A DNA stretch of 64,000 bases from Novosphingobium sp. G106 (GTDB lineage Bacteria > Pseudomonadota > Alphaproteobacteria > Sphingomonadales > Sphingomonadaceae). Both the position numbers and the translations under genes were made by a program. A model generated the notes under the pieces. It searched no databases and had not been told where the DNA came from. It saw only the letters and a program-made list of their open reading frames with translations. This document shows positions 32,650 through 41,874 of this stretch, in pieces; position 1 is the first letter of the stretch, and each line of letters starts with the position of its first letter. The DNA lies in contig NZ_JAHOOZ010000001.1 of assembly GCF_019075875.1 (NCBI RefSeq), positions 4,402,001 through 4,466,000 on the forward strand. Reading direction: 5' to 3'.

Positions 32650-32936
32650 GTTCCGCCCTAAAGCGCGGCTTTCAACGCGGCTCTCTTCCCGCGAGCTTGT
32701 GGGTAAAACTTTGGGCACGCTCCATCGAGTCGGTTAATGCCCGAACGGGCGCGACATCTATCTCAACCACCGGAGTAGACAATGGCCGGGCGACGAACCG
32801 AAGGTTAATGTCGATGAAATGAGTAGAGTTAGTTTCGGACCGCGACCCGGCGCTTCGGACGAGCAGCATGCCCCGCTGGCGAAAAGCGCGCAGTTGCGAT
32901 AACGCTGCTGGCTCGGGTTTTGGAGGATCGAATCGG

Positions 32937-33554
32937 GTGCGGGTCCGGTTTTTGTTCTGTTTTGCTTTGGTATTTGCCGTGACCGCACCTTCGGTGGCGT
33001 CTGCCGACGTTATGGAAATCGGCGGCAACGGCTTCAGCTGGGTCGCGGGCGGTCCTCGCACGCCGGCGGCTAGCTTCTCCACGTCTGCCGCGACACCCGA
33101 ACCGGCGATCGAAACGGCCACGGAGCCGCAGGTTGCCTCGCTCACGCAGGTCGGCGCCAGCGCCGGTCCGGCGCAGTGGCAGCCCCGCGTGGCCGAGCTC
33201 GCGGCCAAGTACGACATCAGCCCGACGCTGCTCGAAGCGGTCGTCTGGCAGGAGAGCCGCTGGAACACGGGCGCCGTTTCGCCGGTCGGCGCGCGCGGCC
33301 TCGCGCAGCTCATGCCCGGAACCGCGCGGCAGATGGGGATCGACCCGCACGACCCCAGCGCCAATCTCGAAGGCGGCGCGCGCTATCTGCGGCTCCAGCT
33401 CGATGCCTTCGAGGGCGATCTCGAGAAGGCGCTGGCTGCCTACAATGCCGGGCCCGCCCGGGTGCAGCGGGCCGGCGGCATCCCCGCGATCCGCGAGACG
33501 CAGCTTTACGTGTCGTCGATCCTGTCGCGGCTCTCCGCGCCGGTAAGGCAATAG
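32937..33554 (+). CDS. lytic transglycosylase, VirB1-like
   Basis: Periplasmic peptidoglycan-cleaving enzyme that would open the wall for the secretion channel encoded downstream. A GTG at 32937 with GGAGG ten bases upstream starts a signal peptide (FLFCFALVFAVTAPSVASA). The SLT domain has the catalytic Glu in AVVWQESRWNTGAVSP, then GARGLAQLMPGTARQMG and ALAAYNAGPARV. The length is about 205 residues. Its position just before virB2 supports a VirB1 role. Confidence 0.85.
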   Translation: MRVRFLFCFALVFAVTAPSVASADVMEIGGNGFSWVAGGPRTPAASFSTSAATPEPAIETATEPQVASLTQVGASAGPAQWQPRVAELAAKYDISPTLLEAVVWQESRWNTGAVSPVGARGLAQLMPGTARQMGIDPHDPSANLEGGARYLRLQLDAFEGDLEKALAAYNAGPARVQRAGGIPAIRETQLYVSSILSRLSAPVRQ

Positions 33555-33659
33555 CAATGTCCCGGCGGTCAACTCGGTCGATATTGGGGGGGATCGGGTC
33601 GTCACGGTCGTCACAATGCTGTTATATTGCTGGCGCATCGGGACCGCCTGGAGGGTCAC

Positions 33660-33977
33660 TTGAACCGTCGATCGTTTTCATTCTCGCTTCTTTCTCTGCT
33701 GCCGTTCCTTGCCGCGCCCGCCTCGGCCCAGGCCGTTCGGGGCGCCGATCCCGCGGGCTCGGGCCCGATCGTCGCGGCGCTTGGCTGGCTCCAGGGCACT
33801 TTGCTCGGCAATGTCGCCACCGCCGTCGCGGTCATGGCTGTCGCCGCCGTGGGCTTCATGATGCTGACGGGACGGATGAACTGGCGCTTCGGGGCCACGG
33901 TGATCATCGGCTGCTTCATCCTGTTCGGCGCGGGCGCGATCGTCTCGGGCATCCAGTCGGCGTCGGGCGCGGGTTGA
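33660..33977 (+). CDS. virB2: VirB2/TrbC pilin subunit
   Basis: Major pilus or channel subunit of the type IV secretion system. It has 105 residues with a cleavable signal ending PASAQA, then two hydrophobic helices (GNVATAVAVMAVAAVGFMML and ATVIIGCFILFGAGAIVSGI), the TrbC/VirB2 pattern. The start is TTG 33660, five bases after GGAGG; the nearest upstream ATG lacks a site. Confidence 0.85.
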   Translation: MNRRSFSFSLLSLLPFLAAPASAQAVRGADPAGSGPIVAALGWLQGTLLGNVATAVAVMAVAAVGFMMLTGRMNWRFGATVIIGCFILFGAGAIVSGIQSASGAG

Positions 33978-33978
33978 G

Positions 33979-34263
33979 ATGAGCCAGCTCGTCCGCCATC
34001 CGGTCCACCGCGCGCTGACCCGGCCGCAGATGTTCGCCGGCGTCACCTACAGCTTCTTCGTCATCAACATGGCGGTCACGACCGAGCTGTTCCTGATGAC
34101 CAAGAGCTTCTGGGCGTTGCCTGCCGCGTTGCTGATCCACGGCGCCGGCTACCTCGCCTGCCTGCGCGAGCCGCGGGTGTTCGACCTGTGGATCACCAAA
34201 GTCTCGCGCTGTCCCCGCGTTCCGAACTGGAAGCGCTGGGGCTGCAACAGCTACGCGGTCTGA
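33979..34263 (+). CDS. virB3: type IV secretion protein VirB3
   Basis: Short inner-membrane subunit of 94 residues that pairs with VirB4. It shows the VirB3 start (HPVHRALTRPQMFAGV), two adjacent hydrophobic segments and the late motif LREPRVFDLW. It starts one base after the virB2 stop. Confidence 0.88.
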   Translation: MSQLVRHPVHRALTRPQMFAGVTYSFFVINMAVTTELFLMTKSFWALPAALLIHGAGYLACLREPRVFDLWITKVSRCPRVPNWKRWGCNSYAV

Positions 34264-34277
34264 GGGAGCGCCGGGCG

Positions 34278-36692
34278 ATGGCGAAACCGAAGTTCTCACT
34301 GCCCTGGGCCGCCAAGGAGGCCTTGGCGGGCGACCGGCTGCCCTACCGCGCGCTGGTCGACGACAACGTCGTGTTGCTGCGCGACGGGTCGGTGATGTGC
34401 TCGCTGCTGGTGCCGGGCATCAGCTTCGAGACTGCCGACGCCGACGAGCTCAACGCGCACGCCGCGGTGCGCGAGGTGCTGCTGCGCGCGAGCCTCGATG
34501 CGCGCTTCGTGCTCTATCATCACGTCGTCCGGCGCCGCGTTCATGTCGAGCTGGCCGGCACTTTCGAGGATCCGCTCGCGGCCCATATCGACGCGCGCTG
34601 GCGCGAGCGGCTCGGGTCGGGCGCGCTCTATGTGAACGATCAGTTCGTCACGCTGGTGCGCCGTCCGGCGCGCGGCAAGGCCGGCTGGCCCGAGCGGCTC
34701 GGCCGCATGTTCCGCAACCGCGGCAGCGAGCCGGTCGAAGCCGAGCCCGCTGATGTCCGCGCGCTGCGCGCGGCGGCTTCGGCGATGCTGGCGGCGCTTG
34801 GGGCCTACGGCGCGCGGTTGCTGGGTGACTACGAGGGGGCGGGCGGCGTCTGCTCCGAAGTGCTCGAACTGCTCTCGGCGCTCTACAACGGCGAGATGCG
34901 CCCGGTGCGGCGGCCGGCCGAGGGCGTCGACCTGGGGCACATGCTGCCCTATCGCCGCGTCAGCTTCGGGCTCGACGCGATGGAGCTCAAGGGCGCGGGA
35001 GGCACGACTTTCGCCGCGCTCGTCAGCCTCAAGGACTATCCCGATTCGACCGGGCCGGGCCTCACCGACGCGCTGTTGCGCCTGCCGCAGGAACTGACGC
35101 TGACCGAGAGCTACGCGCCGTCCGACCGCCAGGTCTCGCGCGAGCGGATCGATCTCGCCATCCGCCGGCTCAAGAGCGCCGATGAGGAAGCTCTTGCCGA
35201 ACGTCGTGAGATGATGGCAGCGCGCGATGCATTGGGCACCGGTGCGGCGGCTTTCGGCGACCACCATCTGTCGGTGCAGGTCCGCTCCGACCGGCTCGAC
35301 AGCCTCGATGATGCCGTCGCCGCCTGCGCCGCGGCGCTGGCCGATGCCGGCGCGGTCGCGGTGCGCGAGGACGTGAACCTCGAGCCCGGCTTCTGGGGGC
35401 AGCTTCCGGGCAACGAGCAATACCTCGTCCGCCGCTCGCTGATCTCCTCGGCCAACATGGCCTGCTTTGCCTCGCTCCACGGCTTCGCCATGGGTCAGGC
35501 CAGCGGCAACCACTGGGGCGAGGCGGTTACCCTGCTCACCACGACCAGCGCGACGCCGTTCTTCTTCAACTTCCACAACGGCGATCTCGGCAACTTCACC
35601 GTCATCGGGCCCTCGGGCTCGGGCAAGACCGTGGTGCTCAATTTCCTCGCCGCCCAGGCGCAGAAGTTCTCGCCCCGCCTCGTGCTGTTCGACAAGGATC
35701 GCGGCGCCGAGGTCTTCGTCCGCGCGATCGGCGGCACCTATTCGCGGATCGCCGCGGGCCATCCGACCGGGTTCAACCCGCTGGCGCTGCCCGATACGCC
35801 AATCAACCGCGCTTTCCTGCGCGACTGGCTGGCCGTGCTGCTCGAAGCGAGCGGTCCCGAGGAGCTGGCGACTATCACCGCCGCGGTCGATGCCGCCTAT
35901 GCCAATGACGCGCGGCTGCGCCGGCTGACCCATTTCCGCGAACTGCTCGCCGGCAGCCGTCGTCCCGAGCCGGGCGATCTCGCCAGCCGGCTCGATGCCT
36001 GGATCGGAAATGGCGAGCATGGCTGGCTGTTCGATAACGAGCAGGACCGGCTTGATCTGACGTCGATGACGCTGGGGTTCGACATGACCGCGCTGCTCGA
36101 AACGCCGCGCCTGCGCACGCCGGTCATGATGTACCTGTTTCACCGTATCGAGGAACGGCTCGACGGCGAGCCGACGATGATCCTGATCGACGAGGGTTGG
36201 AAAGCGCTCGACGATCCGGTCTTCGCCGCGCGCATCCGCGACTGGCTCAAGACGCTGCGCAAGCGCAACGCGCTGGTCGGTTTTGCCACGCAGTCCGCGC
36301 GCGACGCGCTCGAAAGCCGGATTTCGGCGGCGTTGGTCGAGCAGACCGCGACGATGATCTTCATGCCGAATTCTCGCGCGCGCGAAGAAGACTATTGCGG
36401 CGGCTTCGGCCTGACGCAGCACGAGCTCGAGCTGATCCGCACCTTGCCGGCGCAGAGTCGCTGCTTCATGATCCGCCAGCCCGACGCATCGGTCGTGGTG
36501 CGGCTCGATCTGTCGGGCATGCCCGAAGTGCTGACCGTGCTGTCGGGCCGCGAGAGCACGGTGCGCAAGCTCGACACATTGCGCGAGACCTACGGTGATG
36601 CGCCGGCCGCCTGGTATCCGGTGCTGACCGGGCAGGTCTGGCCTGCGGACGCCGAGGGCGGCGATCCGCTCTGGATCGAGGCCGCGGAATGA
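34278..36692 (+). CDS. virB4: type IV secretion ATPase VirB4
   Basis: The large energising ATPase of the channel and pilus, 804 residues. Walker A GPSGSGKT is near residue 444 and Walker B MILIDEGW near residue 634, followed by the ATQSARDAL motif seen in VirB4/TrbE. The N-terminal CagE-type domain is complete. ATG 34278 follows GAGGGAG; a longer frame overlapping virB3 is rejected. No other secretion ATPase (VirB11, VirD4) is found in the window. Confidence 0.95.
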   Translation: MAKPKFSLPWAAKEALAGDRLPYRALVDDNVVLLRDGSVMCSLLVPGISFETADADELNAHAAVREVLLRASLDARFVLYHHVVRRRVHVELAGTFEDPLAAHIDARWRERLGSGALYVNDQFVTLVRRPARGKAGWPERLGRMFRNRGSEPVEAEPADVRALRAAASAMLAALGAYGARLLGDYEGAGGVCSEVLELLSALYNGEMRPVRRPAEGVDLGHMLPYRRVSFGLDAMELKGAGGTTFAALVSLKDYPDSTGPGLTDALLRLPQELTLTESYAPSDRQVSRERIDLAIRRLKSADEEALAERREMMAARDALGTGAAAFGDHHLSVQVRSDRLDSLDDAVAACAAALADAGAVAVREDVNLEPGFWGQLPGNEQYLVRRSLISSANMACFASLHGFAMGQASGNHWGEAVTLLTTTSATPFFFNFHNGDLGNFTVIGPSGSGKTVVLNFLAAQAQKFSPRLVLFDKDRGAEVFVRAIGGTYSRIAAGHPTGFNPLALPDTPINRAFLRDWLAVLLEASGPEELATITAAVDAAYANDARLRRLTHFRELLAGSRRPEPGDLASRLDAWIGNGEHGWLFDNEQDRLDLTSMTLGFDMTALLETPRLRTPVMMYLFHRIEERLDGEPTMILIDEGWKALDDPVFAARIRDWLKTLRKRNALVGFATQSARDALESRISAALVEQTATMIFMPNSRAREEDYCGGFGLTQHELELIRTLPAQSRCFMIRQPDASVVVRLDLSGMPEVLTVLSGRESTVRKLDTLRETYGDAPAAWYPVLTGQVWPADAEGGDPLWIEAAE

Positions 36693-37903
36693 GCGCCTGC
36701 GAAGTCCTTTCGGCCGAGGCCTCCGCGGGCGTCGCGCCGGCGTTGCGTGCGGTCGATTGCCTGGTCGGTGAGACGGTCGTATCGGCCTTCGCACGGCTGG
36801 ACGGGCTGCTGCCGGCGCTGACTATCGCCCTCACGCTGTACATTGCTTTCTTCGCGATCGGCCTCTTGACCGGCCGCAGCCGGCTCGGCATCGCGGCCCT
36901 GACGCCGCGGATGATCGCGCTGGGCTTCGTGCTCACTTTCGCGACCAGCTGGGTCGCCTACAGCCAGGTCGTGTGGAATCTTGCCGTCGGTGCACCCGAC
37001 GAGATCGCATCGATTCTGACCGGCACGTCCAATAGCTCTGGAGGCTCGGCAACACAGATATTCGGAGACCGCGTCGATCTGGTGTTCGGCGCCATCGCCG
37101 ATGCGGCAGAGGCGGGCAAGCAGGCGGCTCCGCCCGCACAGGCGGGCCAGCAGGGCGCGCAGGCCGCAAGCGCGGCGGTATCGGGCAATTTCACTCCGGC
37201 GAACGTCATGTGGCTGGGCGCGCTTTTGCTGCTGCTCGGCACGGTGGGCGTGTTGCTGACCGCTCGGATCGCCATGGCCGTGCTCCTGGCGGTAGGGCCG
37301 ATCTTCATCGTCCTCTCGCTGTTCAGCGGCACCCGCGGGCTCTTCGTCGGCTGGTTGCGCGGCCTGACTCTAACTGCAGTGACTCCGCTGTTCGTCGTGG
37401 TCGGCGGCGGCGTGGTCATGGAACTGCTGGTGCCGGTGGTAGCTTCGCTGCAGGGCGTCGGCGGGGTCAGCGGCCGCGCTGCACTGGCGCTGTTCGTGAT
37501 TGCCAGCGTCCATGTCGCGCTGATGGCGATGATGCTGAAAGTCGCGGGCACGATGGTGTCGGCCTGGCAGGTGTTCGGGCTCGCCCGGCGCGAGGGTGAT
37601 CGTGACGGTCCGTCCGCAGCGCCGACGATCGTCGCGCCCGCGGCCGCGCCGTTGCTGCCTTCGCCCGCTGCAATGGCTGCCGGCGGACGGACGGCGGGAC
37701 TGGTTTCACCCGCTAGTATCGAGGTGGTCGCCGCTGGATCGGGCTCTTCCGGCTCCTCCAGCACCAGCCGCACGCTGGTTTCCCAGGTTTCGAACGGCCG
37801 TTCCGCCGAACTGCCGCCGCTGCCGCGCAGCCGTGCGCGTGGGATCGGCAGCCGTTTCGCCGCGCCCCAGATGCAGGGCCGGGCAGGAGGACTCATTCGA
37901 TGA
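36689..37903 (+). CDS. virB6: type IV secretion protein VirB6 (TrbL/VirB6 family)
   Basis: Polytopic inner-membrane channel subunit of 404 residues. At least five hydrophobic spans are visible, with the central VirB6 core around GPIFIVLSLFSGTRGLFVGWLRGL. A long Pro/Ala/Ser-rich cytoplasmic-type tail follows from about residue 300. It overlaps virB4 (ATGA) and virB9 (ATGA), so the order virB4-B6-B9 is translationally coupled. Confidence 0.88.
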   Translation: MSACEVLSAEASAGVAPALRAVDCLVGETVVSAFARLDGLLPALTIALTLYIAFFAIGLLTGRSRLGIAALTPRMIALGFVLTFATSWVAYSQVVWNLAVGAPDEIASILTGTSNSSGGSATQIFGDRVDLVFGAIADAAEAGKQAAPPAQAGQQGAQAASAAVSGNFTPANVMWLGALLLLLGTVGVLLTARIAMAVLLAVGPIFIVLSLFSGTRGLFVGWLRGLTLTAVTPLFVVVGGGVVMELLVPVVASLQGVGGVSGRAALALFVIASVHVALMAMMLKVAGTMVSAWQVFGLARREGDRDGPSAAPTIVAPAAAPLLPSPAAMAAGGRTAGLVSPASIEVVAAGSGSSGSSSTSRTLVSQVSNGRSAELPPLPRSRARGIGSRFAAPQMQGRAGGLIR

Positions 37904-38706
37904 TACGCCGCGTTCTAGCCCTCGCCGCAATCGGCTCCGTGCTGGCCGGCGCGCCCGCCGAGGCGCGCGATGCCAGGCTGACGCAACGCCTCTATAATGC
38001 CGAGGAAGTCGTCCGCATCGACGGCAGGATGGGCGTCCAGGCCACGGTCGCCTTCGCCGACGACGAGCATATTGAGAACGTCGCGGTGGGTGATGCCGAA
38101 TCCTGGCAGATCACACCGAACAAGCGGGCGAACCTGCTGTTCGTCAAGCCGCTGTCGGCAGCGGCGCGGACCAACATGACCGTGGTGACCGATCGGCACA
38201 CCTATTACTTCGACCTGATCGCCAATTCGCGGGCGACGCCGGTCTATGCGCTCAAATTCACCTATCCCGCGGAGCCGAAGAGCGCCGCCGGCACGCCCGG
38301 CGCACAGGCGGTGCTGACCGATGCCGAGCGCGCGGCTTTGAACGACGAGGCACCGGTCGATCCGGCGCAGCTCAACTTCGCCTGGCGCACGAGCGGGCCG
38401 GCCAAGCTGATCCCGCAGCGGCTCTATGACGACGGCGAATCGACCTATGCGGTCTGGGCGGCGGGCGTGCCGATCCCGGCGATCCTGGTAACCAACGAGA
38501 AGGGCGACGAAGGCCCGGTGAACTTCGCGGTGCGCGGCGATACGATCGTCATCGACGGCGTGCCTTCGCACATCGTCCTCCGCGTCGGCCGCGACCGCGC
38601 TCAGCTCGACTACAAGGGGCCGGGGCCGAAGCCGAAGAGTCCGCCACAAGCTCCCGCGCCGGCCACTGCCGCCGTTTCCGATCCCGTCCTTCCGCGCAGC
38701 GAATAG
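37900..38706 (+). CDS. virB9: type IV secretion protein VirB9
   Basis: Periplasmic/outer-membrane core-complex subunit, 268 residues with signal peptide. The family pattern is clear: DARLTQRLYNAEEVVRI, VAVGDAESWQITP, FVKPLSAAARTNMTVVTD, and the C-terminal PQRLYDDGESTYAVW that contacts VirB7/VirB10. No VirB7 lipoprotein gene is seen beside it. Confidence 0.92.
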   Translation: MIRRVLALAAIGSVLAGAPAEARDARLTQRLYNAEEVVRIDGRMGVQATVAFADDEHIENVAVGDAESWQITPNKRANLLFVKPLSAAARTNMTVVTDRHTYYFDLIANSRATPVYALKFTYPAEPKSAAGTPGAQAVLTDAERAALNDEAPVDPAQLNFAWRTSGPAKLIPQRLYDDGESTYAVWAAGVPIPAILVTNEKGDEGPVNFAVRGDTIVIDGVPSHIVLRVGRDRAQLDYKGPGPKPKSPPQAPAPATAAVSDPVLPRSE

Positions 38707-38714
38707 GAACTGCC

Positions 38715-39806
38715 ATGAACAGCCAGCTCGGCACGCGCCGCAACCCGGAACAGCTCGAGGACCCGCGCGATCAGGGTGGGGCCGAGGTGATCGACCTCGC
38801 CACGCGTTCGGTGCTGCCGCAGGTTGCCAAGGCCAAAGGGCGTTCGGACGGGCTCGGTTTAGCCGCCGGTGTCGCGTTGGTCGCGATGCTCGGTGGGGTG
38901 ACGCTCTGGTCGATGAACGCCGCGCGTCAGAATATCAAGCCGGCCCAGGTCGTCGCGCCGCAGCCAGCGCCCGTTGCCATCGCGCCGGCGGTGCCGCCGC
39001 AGGCGATCACCCCCGGGCCCGTTCCCGGCGCGCCGCCCGCACCGGCTCCGGCGCCGGTGCTCGCCGCCCCGCCGCAGACCGCGATGGCCCCGCGCGCCAA
39101 TCCCGCCGCGGCGCCCGCCGTAGTGTTCGACGCCTCGGCGCTGCCCTCACCGATGGGCGGCCCGGCCATCCCGGGGGGCGCGGTCGGCAACGGCAACAGC
39201 AACGACGATTTCGCCGCGCGCCTCGGCGTCAGCGGCGGCAACGGCATGGCGACGGCCACCGCAATGATCGATCCCAAGACCACGGTTACCCAGGGCACGC
39301 TGATCCCGGCGATCCTCGAGACCGCGATCGACACCGACGTCCCCGGCTATGTCCGAGCGATCGTTTCGGCCGACGTCCGCTCGTTCGACGGCAGCCGTGT
39401 GCTGGTCCCGCGCTCATCGCGGCTGATCGGCCAATACAAGTCGGGCCTCCAGGCCGGGCAGAAGCGCGCCTATGTCATTTGGACGCGGCTGATCCGGCCC
39501 GACGGCGTCTCGGTCAACATCGCCTCGCCTGCCGTGACTTTCTCGGGCGAGACGGGGCTTGCGGGCAAGGTGAACTCGCACTTCTTCGAGCGATTCGGCT
39601 CGGCCATGCTGCTCAGCGTCATTGGCGGGCTTTCGGCGATTGGTGGCAATGCCGGTGTGATCATCGCCGGCGGTGGCCAGTCGGCCGCGGCCGCCGCGGT
39701 GGGCCAGACCGCGCAGATCGGCCCGACGGTGCGCGTCCGCCAAGGCGAGCCGATCCGCGTCTTCACGGCCAAGGATCTCGATTTCTCGAAAGTGAAATCT
39801 GAATAG
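38715..39806 (+). CDS. virB10: type IV secretion protein VirB10
   Basis: Energy-sensing scaffold that spans both membranes. Of 363 residues, there is a short cytoplasmic N-terminus, one span (about 50-68), a long Pro/Ala-rich periplasmic linker, then the TrbI/VirB10 domain with QGTLIPAILETAIDTDVPGY and VLVPRSSRLIGQYKSG. It ends the secretion gene run; the next gene is gdhA. Confidence 0.94.
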   Translation: MNSQLGTRRNPEQLEDPRDQGGAEVIDLATRSVLPQVAKAKGRSDGLGLAAGVALVAMLGGVTLWSMNAARQNIKPAQVVAPQPAPVAIAPAVPPQAITPGPVPGAPPAPAPAPVLAAPPQTAMAPRANPAAAPAVVFDASALPSPMGGPAIPGGAVGNGNSNDDFAARLGVSGGNGMATATAMIDPKTTVTQGTLIPAILETAIDTDVPGYVRAIVSADVRSFDGSRVLVPRSSRLIGQYKSGLQAGQKRAYVIWTRLIRPDGVSVNIASPAVTFSGETGLAGKVNSHFFERFGSAMLLSVIGGLSAIGGNAGVIIAGGGQSAAAAAVGQTAQIGPTVRVRQGEPIRVFTAKDLDFSKVKSE

Positions 39807-39820
39807 GCCAAATCGAAGTA

Positions 39821-39837
39821 GGAACGTTAAGCGTTCC
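39821..39837. other. short stem-loop after virB10
   Basis: GGAACG-TTAAG-CGTTCC makes a 6-bp perfect stem in the virB10-gdhA gap. There is no T-run, so it is at best a weak or Rho-assisted terminator, or an operator for gdhA. Confidence 0.3.
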
Positions 39838-39923
39838 GCTTATAGTACCCGCGGGATCACAGCCCGACTCGTGAAAATCGAGCGATGCGGGTAACTTGGG
39901 CGGCATTACAAGGGGGACGGAAA

Positions 39924-41279
39924 ATGGCGGTATCCGATCACGTCGACTTCAACGGCTTCATGGAAGGGGTCAAGCGGCGCAACCCCTATCAGCCCGAATT
40001 CGTCCAGGCGGTCCAGGAAGTGGCCGAGGACATCTACTCTTTCCTCGACACCAACGAGGAATACCATTCGCAGCAGATCCTGCGCCGGATCGCCGAGCCC
40101 GACCGGGTCGTCTCGTTCCGCGTCTGCTGGGAAGACGATAACGGCAACGTCCGCGTCCAGCGCGGCTGGCGCGTCCAGAACAACAACGCGATCGGCCCCT
40201 ACAAGGGCGGCCTGCGCTTCCACCCCTCGGTCACCGAGAGCGTGCTCAAGTTCCTCGCCTTCGAGCAGACCTTCAAGAACGCGCTGACCGGCCTGCCGAT
40301 GGGCGGCGGCAAGGGCGGATCGAACTTCAATCCCAAGGGTAAGAGCGTCCGCGAAATCCAGCGCTTCTGCCAGAGCTTCATGACCGAACTCTACCGCCAC
40401 ATCGGCGCCGACGTAGACGTTCCCGCGGGCGACATCGGCGTGGGCGGGCGCGAGATCGGCTTCATGTTCGGCCAGTACAAGCGCATCACCGGCCAGTTCA
40501 CCGGCGTTCTCACCGGCAAGGGACTCGAATACGGCGGATCGCTGATCCGACCCGAGGCGACGGGTTATGGCGCCGTCTATTTCCTGATGAACATGCTCGC
40601 GACCAAAGGCCAGGACCTCGTCGGCAAGACCGCGGTGATCTCGGGCTCGGGCAATGTCGCGACCCATGCAGCGGAGAAGATCGTCCAGCTCGGCGGCAAG
40701 GTGCTGACGCTGTCCGATTCGGGCGGTTTCATCCACGATCCCGACGGCATCAGCCAGGAGAAGATCGACTGGGTCAAGACGCACAAGACGCACCGCCGCG
40801 GCCGGATCGAGGACTACTGCGCCGAGTTCAAGAGCGCGACCTTCACCGCCGGCAAGACGCCCTGGGGCGTGCCCTGCGACGTCGCGCTGCCTTGCGCGAC
40901 GCAGAACGAGCTGCTGGGCGACGACGCCAAGGAACTGGTCAAGAACGGCTGCAAGGCGGTGTCCGAAGGCGCCAACATGCCGACCGACCTCGCCGGTGTG
41001 CACGTCTTCCGCGACGCCAAGCTGCTCTATGCTCCGGGCAAGGCAGCCAATGCTGGCGGCGTCGCGGTTTCGGGCCTCGAGATGAGCCAGAATTCCGAGC
41101 GGCGCTCGTGGAAGGAAGAAGAGCTCCAGCAGATGCTCAAGGACATCATGGCCGGCATCCACAAGAGCTGTGAGACCTATGGTCGCCAGGGCGACGGCTA
41201 TATCGACTACGTGAAGGGCGCCAACATCGGCGGCTTCAAGAAGGTCGCCGACGCCATGCTGGCCTTCGGGGTCGTCTGA
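39924..41279 (+). CDS. gdhA: NADP-specific glutamate dehydrogenase
   Basis: Assimilates ammonia by reductive amination of 2-oxoglutarate. The 451-residue length and sequence fit the hexameric NADP-dependent type: YKGGLRFHPSV, the catalytic Lys region LPMGGGKGGSNFNPKGKS near residue 125, PAGDIGVGGREIGF, and the dinucleotide motif ISGSGNVATHA. ATG 39924 follows a GGGGGACGG ribosome site. It is followed after four bases by the DUF5706-like gene. Confidence 0.95.
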   Translation: MAVSDHVDFNGFMEGVKRRNPYQPEFVQAVQEVAEDIYSFLDTNEEYHSQQILRRIAEPDRVVSFRVCWEDDNGNVRVQRGWRVQNNNAIGPYKGGLRFHPSVTESVLKFLAFEQTFKNALTGLPMGGGKGGSNFNPKGKSVREIQRFCQSFMTELYRHIGADVDVPAGDIGVGGREIGFMFGQYKRITGQFTGVLTGKGLEYGGSLIRPEATGYGAVYFLMNMLATKGQDLVGKTAVISGSGNVATHAAEKIVQLGGKVLTLSDSGGFIHDPDGISQEKIDWVKTHKTHRRGRIEDYCAEFKSATFTAGKTPWGVPCDVALPCATQNELLGDDAKELVKNGCKAVSEGANMPTDLAGVHVFRDAKLLYAPGKAANAGGVAVSGLEMSQNSERRSWKEEELQQMLKDIMAGIHKSCETYGRQGDGYIDYVKGANIGGFKKVADAMLAFGVV

Positions 41280-41283
41280 TCGA

Positions 41284-41865
41284 ATGGCCGAAAATGCCGA
41301 GGGGAAGCCGCCGGAGGTAAAGCCTCCGACGGCACCCGCGCGTAATGCCGACGGGTTCTCGGTCCAGGCGATCCACCTGGTCCGCACGACCCAGCAGATC
41401 AACGTCACGCTGAGTCAGATGGCGGATGCCAAGGCGTCGATCCTGATGGGCGCGACTTTCGTCGTCTTCACGATCTCGGTCGGCCAGGCCAGCAAAGGCG
41501 CGGTTCCCTATGCGCTGCTGGTGCTGGCGCTTTCCGCCTTTCTCTCGGCCTTTTGCGCCGTAATGGCGGTCATGCCGTCGTTTCGTCCGCCGCCGCGCAA
41601 TCCGGGTCAGGAGAATATCCTGTTCTTCGGCGTTTTCGCGGAAGGCAGCGAGCAGGACTATGCCGACCGCGTGCTCGATCAGCTGCGGTCGGACGAGACG
41701 GTCTTCCGCACGATGCTGCGCGATTCCTATCAAAACGGCGTCGTGCTGCACCGGAAGAAGTATCGCTTCCTCGGCTATGCCTATCGCATCTTCCTGACCG
41801 GACTGACGCTGACGCTGATCACTTTCCTGATCGAGAGCCACTCCAGCTTGCTACCCTTTCTATGA
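41284..41865 (+). CDS. DUF5706 membrane protein, similar to Pycsar effector PycTM
   Basis: A 193-residue membrane protein with an N-terminal soluble segment (HLVRTTQQINVTLSQ) leading into ADAKASILMGATFVVFTIS, the family hallmark, then spans at about 56-74, 79-102 and 165-188. In Pycsar anti-phage systems such proteins are opened by cyclic UMP or CMP made by a partner cyclase and damage the membrane. No cyclase gene is visible beside it, and many DUF5706 proteins are orphans, so a defence role is not shown. It lies four bases after gdhA. Confidence 0.68.
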   Translation: MAENAEGKPPEVKPPTAPARNADGFSVQAIHLVRTTQQINVTLSQMADAKASILMGATFVVFTISVGQASKGAVPYALLVLALSAFLSAFCAVMAVMPSFRPPPRNPGQENILFFGVFAEGSEQDYADRVLDQLRSDETVFRTMLRDSYQNGVVLHRKKYRFLGYAYRIFLTGLTLTLITFLIESHSSLLPFL

Positions 41866-41874
41866 TTCGTCGGT

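Noticed and set aside
32672..33364. A 230-codon minus-strand frame between sbp and virB2
   Set aside because: It is antisense to the transglycosylase, which has a signal peptide and catalytic motifs.
32937..39806. Calling an integrative conjugative element
   Set aside because: No integrase, relaxase, coupling protein, partition genes or attachment-site repeats were seen near the virB genes or at the tRNA-Thr.
41284..41865. Calling a complete Pycsar defence system
   Set aside because: No cyclase gene lies on either side, so only the effector-like family resemblance is supported.
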